Assembly: GCA_963766995.1 (NCBI GenBank) | Contig: CAVYCE010000001.1 | Span: 1,082,891-1,146,890 of the forward strand | Direction: 5' to 3' | Origin: Bog-473 sp963766995 | Lineage (GTDB): Bacteria; Actinomycetota; Acidimicrobiia; Acidimicrobiales; RAAP-2 | DNA: 64,000 bases | Shown here: in pieces, positions 42,994 through 52,422 of the stretch | Numbering within the stretch: the stretch's first letter is position 1 | How the letters are laid out: every line of letters begins with the position of its first letter | Notes under the pieces: model-generated | What the model saw: the letters and a program-made list of their open reading frames with translations, nothing else | The model's database searches: none | What the model was told of the DNA's origin: nothing | Translations under genes and position numbers: made by a program

Positions 42994-44342
42994 GGGGGCA
43001 TCGTACCCGGCAAGTGGTTGGTCGAGACCCCAATGGCCTCGAGCAGCGTCCGCGCCCCGAACACTTCCATGCCAGTGGGGATGACCTCTTCCGGAGTCGA
43101 GGCCGGGACCAACGCCCTCGTGAACCCCGCTCGATAGGCCTCAGCCAGCCGGCGGTCCGCCCCCGGCACCATCCGTACTTCCCCGGCCAATCCCAGTTCA
43201 CCGAACGCAACAAGATCGGGAGGCAGCACACCTCCGTCCATGGCCGAAGAGATGGCCAAGGCAATGGCCAGATCGGCAGCCGGCTCGTGCACGTTGATGC
43301 CACCAACGGCGGCCACGAACACAGAACAATTGCTCACCGTCGCGGCCACGCGGTTGCTCATCACGGCCAGCACTTGCGACAGTCGGGAGCCGTCCACACC
43401 GAGCGCGTGCGGCCGACCACCCGGCTGGCTCAAATTCACCAAGGCTTGGATCTCCACCAACAATGGGCGACGACCTTGCAGCACGGGCATCACCACGCTC
43501 CCGGGCACGCCAGTCATCCGATCGCCCAGCAGGAGGGGCCCGGGATCAGGCACCGCGCGCAGGCCGTCCTCGCGCATTTCGAAGATGCCCACCTCTCCAG
43601 CCGGCCCGAAGCGGTGCTTCACCGCGGTCAGGACCCGGATGGCGTGGTGGCGATCCCCGTCGAAGGAGATGACGGTGTCGACCAGATGCTCAATGGCTCG
43701 GGGTCCCGCCAGGTCGCCATCCTTGGTGACGTGGCCCACCAGGACAATGGCAATGCCGATCGATTTGGCCAGCCGAGTCAGACGCTCCACGCAGGCATTG
43801 ACCTGGGCCAAGCTCCCCGCCGCACCAGGTAAGGCGTCGTCGGAAATGGACTGGATGGAATCGACCACCACCAAACCAGGGCGGTGGCGTTCGATGGCCG
43901 ACTCGATCGCCGCCACATCGTGACCTTCGAGGGCCAACAGCCGTTCAGGTACCGGACCGATCCGCCAGGCCCGCCCGCTCACCTGGGTCAGCGACTCCTC
44001 GGCCGACGCCAGGAGCACATCCACTCCGCTGGTCGCCACTGACGCCAACACTTGAAAGAGCAGGGTGGACTTGCCCACACCGGGCGGCCCGAACACCAGC
44101 GTCACCGAGCCAGGCACAAAACCACCACCGAGTACTCGGTCCACCTCGCCCATTCCTGTGGGAAGGGGCTGAGCGTCACCACCGTTCACTGAGTGGAGCG
44201 AGACCGCCTCACGCCCCGGGGCGCCTACCGCCCCGGTTGGGGCCTGCAAGGTGTTCCAGGCGCCACAGAACGAGCACCTTCCCACCCAGCGGGGCGACCG
44301 CCCGTCACAGGTTGCGCAGGTAAAGATCGGTGACTTGGCCAT
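42966..44342 (-). CDS. radA: DNA repair protein RadA/Sms
   Basis: This 458-residue protein has an N-terminal zinc finger (Cys9, Cys12, Cys23, Cys26), Walker A GPPGVGKST (85-93), the RadA motif as KHRFG in place of KNRFG, and a C-terminal Lon-protease-like domain. RadA is a hexameric branch-migration helicase in recombination. ATG 44342 is preferred to GTG 44348: a -10-like TAGAGT ends 6 nt before it, suggesting a leaderless transcript. A LexA-box-like palindrome lies just upstream. Confidence 0.95.
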   Translation of the reverse strand: MAKSPIFTCATCDGRSPRWVGRCSFCGAWNTLQAPTGAVGAPGREAVSLHSVNGGDAQPLPTGMGEVDRVLGGGFVPGSVTLVFGPPGVGKSTLLFQVLASVATSGVDVLLASAEESLTQVSGRAWRIGPVPERLLALEGHDVAAIESAIERHRPGLVVVDSIQSISDDALPGAAGSLAQVNACVERLTRLAKSIGIAIVLVGHVTKDGDLAGPRAIEHLVDTVISFDGDRHHAIRVLTAVKHRFGPAGEVGIFEMREDGLRAVPDPGPLLLGDRMTGVPGSVVMPVLQGRRPLLVEIQALVNLSQPGGRPHALGVDGSRLSQVLAVMSNRVAATVSNCSVFVAAVGGINVHEPAADLAIALAISSAMDGGVLPPDLVAFGELGLAGEVRMVPGADRRLAEAYRAGFTRALVPASTPEEVIPTGMEVFGARTLLEAIGVSTNHLPGTMPPWLTEAASR

Positions 44343-44355
44343 TCCCACACTCTAG

Positions 44356-44369
44356 CGAACACCTGTTCG
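44356..44369. promoter_or_regulatory. LexA (SOS) box-like palindrome before radA
   Basis: CGAAC, four bases (ACCT), GTTCG is a perfect palindrome that matches the core of the actinobacterial SOS box TCGAAC-N4-GTTCGA; only the outermost T/A pair is lost. It lies 14-27 bp upstream of the radA ATG, partly between a possible -10 (TAGAGT, 44354-44349) and the -35 region, where a repressor would block RNA polymerase. Confidence 0.75.
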
Positions 44370-44404
44370 TATTTGGGGCTAGCTAATGCTGCAAGCGGAC
44401 CGGC

Positions 44405-46879
44405 TCATGAAAACGTGCGCCGAGAGCGCCACCCCAGCGTCCACCCCAGGAGCAGGAGGAGTGCCCCAACACTGAGCAGAGAGACCAGGGCTCCATGGGA
44501 GACGCTTTCGGGGTCATAGGTCAATCGGATCTCGTGCACGCCGGCCGGAACGGGTACCGCCTGGAACGCCACGTCAGCCCGCCTCACCGTGACCGCCCGG
44601 CCGTCGACCGTGGCCTGCCAACCAGGCGCGTAGGTCTGGCGCACCACCAACCAGCCCCGCCGCGGCGCAGTAGCCCGCACCGTGAGCGCCGACGGACCGC
44701 GCGCCGTCACCTGAGCCGACCCATCGCCCGCGCCCAGTCCCCGGGTCGCGCCCAGCGAGCCCACTGCTTTTCCAGCGTCAGATGCCGGATCGAGCACCAC
44801 GGTGCCATCAGGATCGAACGAGCAGCGATCAACCTCGCGGAGCGCAGCGCCGTCCCCACCCCGAGCGAGGATGGACTGGCTGACCATGCTCACCAGTGAG
44901 GCTCCTGGCACCTCGTAGGCCGGGACCCAACTCACCAAGGTCGTCTGTGTCAGCCCGTCTGATGCCCCACCGCCGATGACCCAGTGCACCCCGAACAGAC
45001 GCAACCCCTCAAGGCAGCGGGGGGCGCGTTCGCCGTAGGGCTCATTCACCCTGAAGACCTTGTCGTACAGCGAGTCATGCCACGACAAACCGATGGCGTC
45101 GTAGGAGCCAACGTCGTGGACACCAAACCACAGACTGGTGGAGGCCATGGGAAAGCTGTTGGCGAGAAACAGTGTCTCGCTGGTGCCGATCAGCTTGGTC
45201 AGATGACGCACGGCCACAGAGTGGGGATAGGCATCCGCAGCAGGCACGGTCGGGTTGTAGGACTGCATGATCAGACCGTTGGATGCGAAGGCCAGCGCCC
45301 CGAGGGCCAATGCGCCCACTCCCCGCGCCAGGCCCGCCAGCCCGAGAGCCAACAGGGCGAGGACAAGCGCGAACCCTCCGGCGATGAGCAGTTCGACCAA
45401 CCGGTTGTCGAAAGCGATGTGCATCACTCTCGCTGGGGCCGACTGAGTCATGCGACTGAAGTTCCACCCCGCAAAGAGTGCGGCCACGCTAATGAGTGCA
45501 AACGAAGCGATCACGACACGCACGACGTCATGTCGCGCCCTGGTCGTGGCGTCAGGCGGGGTGAGTACCCACTCACAACCCAACGCAGCCAGCACCGCGA
45601 CGCCGAGCAGCAGGACGTCCTGGCTTCGATTGAGCCCCGCCACCCCCACGAGGGGAACGTCGTGCCACCACAACCCGGCGACGCGAGCGAAGAGGAGAAA
45701 GCTCCCCACAACTGTCGCCCCCACACCGAAGAGGGCGATAGCTTCTCGGCGCCGTCTCCAGGCTCCGGCCAGCCCCAAAGGGAGGAGACAGAGCGCCAGT
45801 AGACCGGTGGCGTTCCCGTTGGCTTCTGGGTAGATCGGCTCGTGACTGTGATGGCCCATCGAACGCGGCCCCGAATGGGCATGTAGCTGGGGCGCACCCA
45901 GCAAGTTGGGGAAGGCCATGAGGGGTGCCGCACTGGGACTCAATCCCGCCACCGAGGCAGCCGAGTGAGCCCGGAGCTGGGCTGGTCGAGCTCCTTCGGC
46001 GCTGTATTGCAGGAACGGGAAGAGCTGCACGGCCGATAGACCGGCACCCAGCAACGCGACAGCGCAGAGACGCAACAGCCAGGCCAATCGGCGGCGCAAC
46101 GTGGCGATCTCCACGAACATGGCCACCAGCGCGTAGACCATGACCAATGCGCCGTCGAAGACCATGGTCTCGGGGTGTCCGTCCAACACCATGAAGGCCA
46201 GCGCTACTGAAAGTCCCAGCAATGCACCGAGCCGCTTGGCCCGCTGCCGCTGTTTCGTGCCGCGCACCTTCGACGACACCTCGGGACGCTGATCAAGTCC
46301 GACCCGTAGGCACCAAAGGGCCAGCGGCAATGTGGCTGACACCGCGACTTGGCCCTGGTAATCGAGCCAAACCAGGTGGTAGCCGCCGTAGGCGAAAAGG
46401 GTGGCGCCGACCAGGGCCGACACCGTGCGCAAGCGATGGCGGCGCAGGAAGAGGAAGGTGAAGAAACCGAGGAGCCACAGTCGCGCCAACGCCGAAGCGA
46501 TCAGGGCCAAGCGAAAGCTCAGGAAATAGAAAGGGGTGGTGAACGGCGAGAGCACCACGGTCTGCCCGTCGGCCAGGTAAGGCTGCCCGTTCCCGCTGTA
46601 GGGATTCCACGTGGGCAGGTGACCGGCCCTGACTTGGGCCGCGTCGAACCGCAGGAACGGTCCGAAGTCGTCGTAGACGTCGCTGACCACATCGTTCTTG
46701 GGCTGTACCGGTGCCGTGCCGACTCTGGTAATCGTCGATAACTGGCCGAGGTCTCCGGGCAGGTAGTCGCCTCCATGCACAATGGGCGACCACAGTTCAA
46801 TGACGGCGAGTCCGAGGAAGAAAATTGCTGCGGCCACGCCCCGCCAGGCCGCGATGCGGCGCGGCGGACTATGCGCCAC
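44405..46879 (-). CDS. YfhO-family multipass membrane protein
   Basis: This 824-residue protein has about thirteen hydrophobic segments in its first 560 residues and a large extracytoplasmic C-terminal part ending in a last helix (HGALVSLLSVGALLLLLG) and RSRRTFS. Early family marks are FGPFLRFDAAQVRAGHLPTWNPYSGNG-type residues (DDFGPF, LPTWNPYSGNGQPYL) and a later SYDAIGLS. YfhO-type proteins have a GT-C-like membrane fold and in Gram-positive bacteria help to glycosylate lipoteichoic acid or other wall polymers. The acceptor here is unknown. It lies 71 bp downstream of clpC. Confidence 0.88.
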   Translation of the reverse strand: MAHSPPRRIAAWRGVAAAIFFLGLAVIELWSPIVHGGDYLPGDLGQLSTITRVGTAPVQPKNDVVSDVYDDFGPFLRFDAAQVRAGHLPTWNPYSGNGQPYLADGQTVVLSPFTTPFYFLSFRLALIASALARLWLLGFFTFLFLRRHRLRTVSALVGATLFAYGGYHLVWLDYQGQVAVSATLPLALWCLRVGLDQRPEVSSKVRGTKQRQRAKRLGALLGLSVALAFMVLDGHPETMVFDGALVMVYALVAMFVEIATLRRRLAWLLRLCAVALLGAGLSAVQLFPFLQYSAEGARPAQLRAHSAASVAGLSPSAAPLMAFPNLLGAPQLHAHSGPRSMGHHSHEPIYPEANGNATGLLALCLLPLGLAGAWRRRREAIALFGVGATVVGSFLLFARVAGLWWHDVPLVGVAGLNRSQDVLLLGVAVLAALGCEWVLTPPDATTRARHDVVRVVIASFALISVAALFAGWNFSRMTQSAPARVMHIAFDNRLVELLIAGGFALVLALLALGLAGLARGVGALALGALAFASNGLIMQSYNPTVPAADAYPHSVAVRHLTKLIGTSETLFLANSFPMASTSLWFGVHDVGSYDAIGLSWHDSLYDKVFRVNEPYGERAPRCLEGLRLFGVHWVIGGGASDGLTQTTLVSWVPAYEVPGASLVSMVSQSILARGGDGAALREVDRCSFDPDGTVVLDPASDAGKAVGSLGATRGLGAGDGSAQVTARGPSALTVRATAPRRGWLVVRQTYAPGWQATVDGRAVTVRRADVAFQAVPVPAGVHEIRLTYDPESVSHGALVSLLSVGALLLLLGWTLGWRSRRTFS

Positions 46880-46950
46880 TCAATTGGAACTTCATTGCTA
46901 CAGGCAAGGCCGACTTGGCATGACTGATCGCCACACCGGCGCGATCCGGG

Positions 46951-49467
46951 TTACTCCGAGTCGACTCCCGCACCGGCACCGGCCAGCTCCAACGGAGGCG
47001 GCTGCATGCCCTCGATGGCCCGGAAGCTCAGCTGCGGTCCCTCGCCGTCGATGGGTGATTCCTCCACGTCGACGACGATGGTCTCGCCGACCCGGAATTC
47101 CTTCCACAAAATGCGCTCGGACAAGGGATCCTCAATGAGCTGCTGAATGGCTCGACGCAAGGGGCGAGCACCCAGTTGCGGGTCGTAGCCCTTTTCGGCC
47201 AAGTAGGTCCGCGCCGCTGGGGTCAGTTCGAGGCCGATGCCTTGATCCGACAGCTGGCGGATCGTCCGCGACATGAGCAGGTCGACGATTTCGGTGACCT
47301 CGGGCAGGGTGAGCTCGTGGAACACGATGACCTCGTCAATGCGGTTCAGGAACTCGGGACGGAAGTGACCCTTGAGTGCCTCGTCCACCTTGGCCTTCAT
47401 GCGCTCGTAGGTCACGGCCTCGGACGTCTTGGCAAAGCCCATTGACGACTTGCGCAGGTCGGCGGTGCCGAGATTCGAAGTCATGATCAGCACTGTGTTC
47501 TTGAAGTCCACCGATCGACCCTGGGCGTCGGTCAAGCGACCGTCTTCGAGGATCTGCAGCAACGTGTTGAAGACGTCGGGGTGGGCCTTCTCCACCTCGT
47601 CGAAGAGCACGACAGAGAAAGGCTTGCGACGCACCGCTTCGGTGAGCTGTCCGCCCTCTTCGTATCCCACGTAGCCGGGAGGCGAACCCACCAAGCGGCT
47701 GACGGTGTGCTTCTCCATGTACTCGGACATGTCGAGCTGAATGAGCGCGTCCTCGTCGTCGAAGAGGAACTCGGCCAGCGTCTTGGCCAGCTCGGTCTTG
47801 CCCACGCCCGTCGGGCCCAGGAAGATGAACGAGCCGCTCGGGCGCTTGGGGTCCTTGAGGCCGGCGCGCGTGCGTCGAATAGCCCGGGACAGCGCCTTCA
47901 GTGCCTCTTCCTGACCGATGACCCGCTTGTGCAGCTCATCTTCCATACGAAGCAGCTTGGCTGTCTCTTCCTCCGTGAGGCGGTAGACCGGAATGCCGGT
48001 CCAGGCTGCCAACACTTCGGCAATGACTTCCTCGTCCACGACGTCGAACAGGTCGACGCCCTCAGCCCGCAGTTCGGCCTCCTGGGTCTCCTTGAGGTCC
48101 AGGCGCTCCTTCTCCTGCTCGGCCAGCTTCTTGGCCTGCTCGAAGGCGCCCTTCTCAATGGCTGCCTCCTTGTCGGCACGCAGTCGTGCGATCTCCTCGT
48201 CCAGCTTCTTGGCGCCGGGCGGCGAAGACATGCGACGAATACGCAGACGGCTGCCGGCCTCGTCGATGAGATCGATGGCCTTATCAGGCAGGAAGCGGTC
48301 GGCCAGGTAACGGTCGGCCAGATTGGCGGCGGCCACCAACGCCTGGTCGGTGATGCTTACGGCGTGGTGCGACTCGTAACGGTCGCGTAGGCCCTTCAAG
48401 ATGTCGATGGTCAGCGCCACTGTGGGCTGGTCCACCTTCACTGGTTGGAAGCGGCGCTCCAGCGCGGCGTCCTTTTCGAGGTGCTTGCGGTACTCGTCGA
48501 TCGTCGTGGCACCGACGGTCTGGAGCTCGCCCCGAGCCAGCATCGGCTTCAGGATGGACGCAGCATCGATGGCACCCTCGGCCGCGCCAGCGCCGACCAG
48601 CGTGTGGATCTCGTCGATGAACAGGACAATGTCGCCCCGGGTTCGGATCTCCTTGAGCACCTTCTTCAGGCGCTCCTCGAAGTCACCGCGGTAGCGGCTA
48701 CCAGCCACCAGAGCACCGAGATCAAGCGTGTAGAGCTGCTTCCCAGTAAGGGTCTCAGGCACATCGTTGGAGACGATGCGCTGGGCCAGACCTTCCACAA
48801 TGGCGGTCTTGCCCACGCCGGGCTCGCCTATCAGGACCGGGTTGTTCTTGGTGCGGCGCGACAGGACCTGCATCACACGCTCAATTTCTTTTTCGCGTCC
48901 GATGACTGGATCCAGCTTGCCGTCACGGGCCAGCTGGGTCAGGTTGCGGCCGAACTGGTCGAGCACCGCCGACCCGGAGCCGGTTTCGCCCGAAGCAGCG
49001 CCTTGGGCTGCTCCGACCGCTTCCTTGCCTTGGTTGCCCGACATGAGCTGGATCACCTGCTGGCGCACCCGGCCCAGATCGGCGCCCAGGCTGACCAGGA
49101 CGGTGGCAGCGACGCCTTCGCCTTCGCGCACCAGACCGAGCAGCATGTGCTCGGTACCGATGTAGCTGTGGCCGAGTTGCAACGCCTCACGCAGTGAGAG
49201 TTCGAGGACTTTCTTGGCTCGAGGGGTGAACGGCGGTGATCCGCTGGGAGCGGTACCGGCCATACCAATGGTCTCTTCGACCTTCTCGCGCACAGCCTCC
49301 AGCGAGATGCCCAACGATTCCAACGCCTTGGCCGCGACGCCTTCACCCTCATGGATCAAGCCCAGAAGAATGTGCTCGGTCCCGATGAAGCTGTGGTTCA
49401 GCAGGCGCGCTTCTTCTTGCGCCAGCACCAACACCCTTCGTGCCCGGTCGGTAAAGCGTTCGAACAC
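46951..49467 (-). CDS. clpC: Clp protease ATP-binding subunit ClpC
   Basis: This 838-residue AAA+ unfoldase has two N-terminal Clp repeats (residues 1-145), the first ATPase domain with Walker A GEPGVGKT (214-221), a middle coiled coil (KGAFEQAKKLAEQEKERLD) and a second ATPase domain with GPTGVGKTE (about 550). It delivers substrates to ClpP. GTG 49467 begins MFERFTDRARRVLVLAQEEA, the standard start. It is alone on its transcript or leads into the YfhO gene after 71 bp, and is divergent from the polyprenyl synthase with 160 bp between them. Confidence 0.97.
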   Translation of the reverse strand: MFERFTDRARRVLVLAQEEARLLNHSFIGTEHILLGLIHEGEGVAAKALESLGISLEAVREKVEETIGMAGTAPSGSPPFTPRAKKVLELSLREALQLGHSYIGTEHMLLGLVREGEGVAATVLVSLGADLGRVRQQVIQLMSGNQGKEAVGAAQGAASGETGSGSAVLDQFGRNLTQLARDGKLDPVIGREKEIERVMQVLSRRTKNNPVLIGEPGVGKTAIVEGLAQRIVSNDVPETLTGKQLYTLDLGALVAGSRYRGDFEERLKKVLKEIRTRGDIVLFIDEIHTLVGAGAAEGAIDAASILKPMLARGELQTVGATTIDEYRKHLEKDAALERRFQPVKVDQPTVALTIDILKGLRDRYESHHAVSITDQALVAAANLADRYLADRFLPDKAIDLIDEAGSRLRIRRMSSPPGAKKLDEEIARLRADKEAAIEKGAFEQAKKLAEQEKERLDLKETQEAELRAEGVDLFDVVDEEVIAEVLAAWTGIPVYRLTEEETAKLLRMEDELHKRVIGQEEALKALSRAIRRTRAGLKDPKRPSGSFIFLGPTGVGKTELAKTLAEFLFDDEDALIQLDMSEYMEKHTVSRLVGSPPGYVGYEEGGQLTEAVRRKPFSVVLFDEVEKAHPDVFNTLLQILEDGRLTDAQGRSVDFKNTVLIMTSNLGTADLRKSSMGFAKTSEAVTYERMKAKVDEALKGHFRPEFLNRIDEVIVFHELTLPEVTEIVDLLMSRTIRQLSDQGIGLELTPAARTYLAEKGYDPQLGARPLRRAIQQLIEDPLSERILWKEFRVGETIVVDVEESPIDGEGPQLSFRAIEGMQPPPLELAGAGAGVDSE

Positions 49468-49627
49468 CCTGACCGCCTCTCTCTAGTTCGGTCTTCAGTG
49501 TACCTGCGCCCTGCCTAGCTACAGGCGGCAGCTCCTACAAGGGAAACTCCCAAACCGAACACTTCCTGCGCTCGACTCTGCCCGGCGGCTGTCACAGCGG
49601 TTCAGCTGTCGCCTATCGTCACTGAAA

Positions 49628-50602
49628 GTGAACGCTTTGGAGGCTCTCGGCCTTCCCCGTCTGCAGGACGGCCTGCTCCGGCTAGAGCCGCTCCTGACCA
49701 GCTCTGTTGTCACCGGGGATGCCTTTTTAGACGACGTCACCACCCATCTCATTGCCGCCGGCGGCAAGCGCCTTCGACCCATGCTGGCCCTGGCCACGGC
49801 CACTGCGGGCCAACGAGAGGCCACCCTGGACGACCTCATGGGAGGGGTGGCGGTCGAACTCGTCCACCTGGCCTCGCTCTATCACGACGATGTCCTGGAC
49901 GAGGCCACCATCCGGCGAAATGTGGAGAGCGTCAACAGCCGTTTCGGCAATCTCGTGGCCATCGTGGCCGGCGACTACCTGCTAGCGCGATCGGCCGCCA
50001 TTGCCGCTGGATTGGGCGTGGAAATCGCCGAGCTGTTGGCCAACACGCTGGGCCAGCTGTGCCAAGGACAGGTCTCCGAGGTTCGTTCGGCTTTCCAGGT
50101 GGATCGCAGCCACCAGAGCTACACCGACGCCATCGCCGGAAAGACAGCGGCGCTGACCGCTACCTCCTGCCGCATCGGCGCCCTCACCGGCGGCCTGCCG
50201 TCTTCGGAGGTTGACGCCTGCACCGAGTATGGACATTGCTTCGGCATGGTGTTCCAGATAAGGGACGACATACTCGACGTCACCGCCACCGAAGGGGAGC
50301 TCCTCAAGCCGGCAGGTCAGGACCTGGCCGAGGGCATCTATACCCTCCCGGCTCTCATCGCTCTGGCGGATCCCGACGCTGGTCCGGACTTGCGCCAACT
50401 CCTGGGCAAGCCACTGGCTGAGCCCGAGCGGGAGAAGGCCCGAGCGATCGTGGCCAACTCACCAGGTATCGAGGCTGCGGTCACCGAAGCCCGCTCCTAC
50501 GTTGAGCGGGCCCAACAAGCGACGGCTGGCATCACGGCGTCGGAGCTACGAGATGGCCTCAATCGGCTGGTCGCCGAGCTTCTGACCGACCTTCCTAGCT
50601 GA
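49628..50602 (+). CDS. Polyprenyl diphosphate synthase
   Basis: This 324-residue trans-prenyltransferase has GGKRLRP (residues 45-51), the first Asp-rich motif DDVLDE (from Asp87) and the second DDILD, plus GKTAALTATSCRIGA. The small residues before the first motif (LASLY) allow a long chain, as for menaquinone side chains (octaprenyl or similar); chain length cannot be fixed by eye. GTG 49628 is the start. The last 8 bp overlap the convergent small secreted protein gene. It uses the products of the MEP pathway, two genes of which lie 8 kb away. Confidence 0.93.
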   Translation: MNALEALGLPRLQDGLLRLEPLLTSSVVTGDAFLDDVTTHLIAAGGKRLRPMLALATATAGQREATLDDLMGGVAVELVHLASLYHDDVLDEATIRRNVESVNSRFGNLVAIVAGDYLLARSAAIAAGLGVEIAELLANTLGQLCQGQVSEVRSAFQVDRSHQSYTDAIAGKTAALTATSCRIGALTGGLPSSEVDACTEYGHCFGMVFQIRDDILDVTATEGELLKPAGQDLAEGIYTLPALIALADPDAGPDLRQLLGKPLAEPEREKARAIVANSPGIEAAVTEARSYVERAQQATAGITASELRDGLNRLVAELLTDLPS

Positions 50603-50969
50603 GCGAGTTCGACGTCGAGGCAGCGGAAGAGCTGCCTCCGCACGCAGCCTCAATCCGACTCAGTATCCGCTCACCGCGTGCCTGTAGACGCTCAATCCGC
50701 TTGATCCGGTGTTGCACGAACGTCACCACCTTGGGGTGATGGTTCGCGGTGGCCTTGGCTTCATGGGCCTGCGCCTTCGACAACAACGAAGGCACCTTGG
50801 ATTCTCGCGACTGAATCTTGGAAACGCGAGCCTCCGCCTTGGCGCAGTCGATCAGGTGCGACGAGGTCGGCGTTGTGGCCGCCCCGGCACCGCCCATTGC
50901 GCCGAAGGTCAGTGCCCCCAGGAGAGCGGAGCCGGCAAGGACAGACTTCATGGTCATGTGCTTCGTCAT
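50595..50969 (-). CDS. Small secreted helical protein
   Basis: This 124-residue protein has a signal peptide (MKSVLAGSALLGALTFGAMG, cleavage after GAGA) and a mature part that is mostly charged helix (KAEARVSKIQSRESKVPSLL, then QHRIKRIERLQARGERILSR), with one Cys before and one after. It ends with a Ser-rich tail. A short coiled coil held by a disulfide is a reasonable guess. AGGG precedes the ATG at 50969. The function is unknown. Confidence 0.7.
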   Translation of the reverse strand: MTKHMTMKSVLAGSALLGALTFGAMGGAGAATTPTSSHLIDCAKAEARVSKIQSRESKVPSLLSKAQAHEAKATANHHPKVVTFVQHRIKRIERLQARGERILSRIEAACGGSSSAASTSNSLS

Positions 50970-51015
50970 GCTCAACACCCTGCACCCGACCTATGAACAT
51001 TCTGTGAGGGGAGTG

Positions 51016-52422
51016 TCAGGGTCTTTCCGGCCGCAGCGTTGGAAATGCAATGACTTCCCGAATGTTGGGCACGTCACCCAGTAGCATGATGAGCCGGTCG
51101 ATGCCGAGCCCGAACCCGGAAGTGGGCGGTAACCCGTATGCAAGGGCCCGCAAGTAGTCCTCGTCGACCTCACTGGCTTCCTCGTCCCCGGCTGCGTGCT
51201 TGGCTGCCTGCTCCATGAAGCGGGCGCGCTGGTCGTCGGGGTCGATCAGTTCGGTGAAGCCGTTACCCAGCTCCCGGCCGGCGATGACCGGCTCGTAGCG
51301 TTCCACCAACTCAGAATCCTCTCGGTGGCGCCGAGCCAGTGGTGACACCTCGGCCGGGTAATCCATGACGAAGACGGGACCCCACAACTCGGCCTCAGTG
51401 GTCTTCTCGTAAATCTCGAGCAGCACCTTGCCCGTTCCCCAATCATCTTCGACCTTGATGCCCACCTCGGTCGCCACCTTGGTCAACTCGTCCATGGCCG
51501 TGTGCACATTCAGGTTGTAGCCCGTCGCCTCCAGCACCAGTTCGCTCATGGTGGCCCGCCGCCACGGGGGCGTCAGGTCAAGTTCACGACCGCCGTAGGT
51601 CAGCACCGTGGTGCCCAAAAAGTCCTGGGCCGCGCCGGCCACCAACTCTTCGAACACCTTCATGGTGTCGTGGTAATCGGCATAGGCCTGGTACAGCTCA
51701 ATGGTGGTGAATTCAGGGTTATGCCGGGGCGAGATGCCTTCGTTGCGGAAGCTGCGGCCGATCTCGAACACCTTGTCGAACCCACCGACCACCAGACGCT
51801 TGAGGTACAGCTCGGGTGCCACGCGTAGGAAGAGGTCAATGTCGAGCGTGTTGTGGTGGGTGATAAACGGACGCGCCGTTGCCCCGCCGGCAATGGGATG
51901 GAGGATTGGCGTCTCCACCTCGACAAAGCCCATGTCCCACAGGCGTTGGCGCATGCCGCGCACTACGTTGCTGCGCAACATGAGCAGCTGGCGGCTGCGC
52001 TCGTTGGCCCAAAGATCCACCTCGCGCTGTCGGTATCGAGTCTCCACATCCGACACGCCGTGCCACTTGTCGCCGAAGTTGCGCCGCGCCTCGGCCAGCA
52101 ACTCCCAGGAAGTGACTTTGACCGACAGTTCACCGCGCTTGGTGCGCACCACCTCGCCGGTGGCCCCGATCCAATCGCCCAGGTTCAGCCGCACAAATTC
52201 ATCGAAGCCATCGGTGACCGACGCCAACGCAAATAGCTGCACCGAACCCGACGCGTCACGCAGCTCGCCGAAGGCCAGCTTGCCCTGTGGCCTAGAGAGC
52301 ATGAGGCGTCCGGCCACTCCGACAGTCACGCCGGACTCCTCGCCCGGAGCCAACTCAGACCATTGTTCGACCACCTCGGCCGCCTGGTGGGTGCGGTCGA
52401 AGCGATAGGGGATGTCCGTCAC
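51016..52422 (-). CDS. lysS: Lysyl-tRNA synthetase, class II
   Basis: This 468-residue enzyme has an N-terminal OB-fold anticodon domain (GVTVGVAGRLMLSRPQGK onward) and the class II catalytic core with motif 2 FRNEGISPRHNPEFT and motif 3 GLGIDRLIMLL. GTG 52422 overlaps the coaX stop as GTGA and is preferred to the longer frame. It is the last gene of a long minus-strand run that starts at the window's right edge. Confidence 0.96.
   Translation of the reverse strand: MTDIPYRFDRTHQAAEVVEQWSELAPGEESGVTVGVAGRLMLSRPQGKLAFGELRDASGSVQLFALASVTDGFDEFVRLNLGDWIGATGEVVRTKRGELSVKVTSWELLAEARRNFGDKWHGVSDVETRYRQREVDLWANERSRQLLMLRSNVVRGMRQRLWDMGFVEVETPILHPIAGGATARPFITHHNTLDIDLFLRVAPELYLKRLVVGGFDKVFEIGRSFRNEGISPRHNPEFTTIELYQAYADYHDTMKVFEELVAGAAQDFLGTTVLTYGGRELDLTPPWRRATMSELVLEATGYNLNVHTAMDELTKVATEVGIKVEDDWGTGKVLLEIYEKTTEAELWGPVFVMDYPAEVSPLARRHREDSELVERYEPVIAGRELGNGFTELIDPDDQRARFMEQAAKHAAGDEEASEVDEDYLRALAYGLPPTSGFGLGIDRLIMLLGDVPNIREVIAFPTLRPERP

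Noticed and set aside
49445..49467. TTCGAA palindrome at the clpC start as a LexA box
   Set aside because: It lies inside the first codons (Phe-Glu-Arg), lacks the 4-bp spacer of the SOS box, and is explained by coding sequence.
49486..49560. GTTCGGT / ACCGAAC inverted repeat between clpC and the polyprenyl synthase as a ClgR or other operator
   Set aside because: The 7-bp arms are 61 bp apart; this can occur by chance and does not match an operator I can name.
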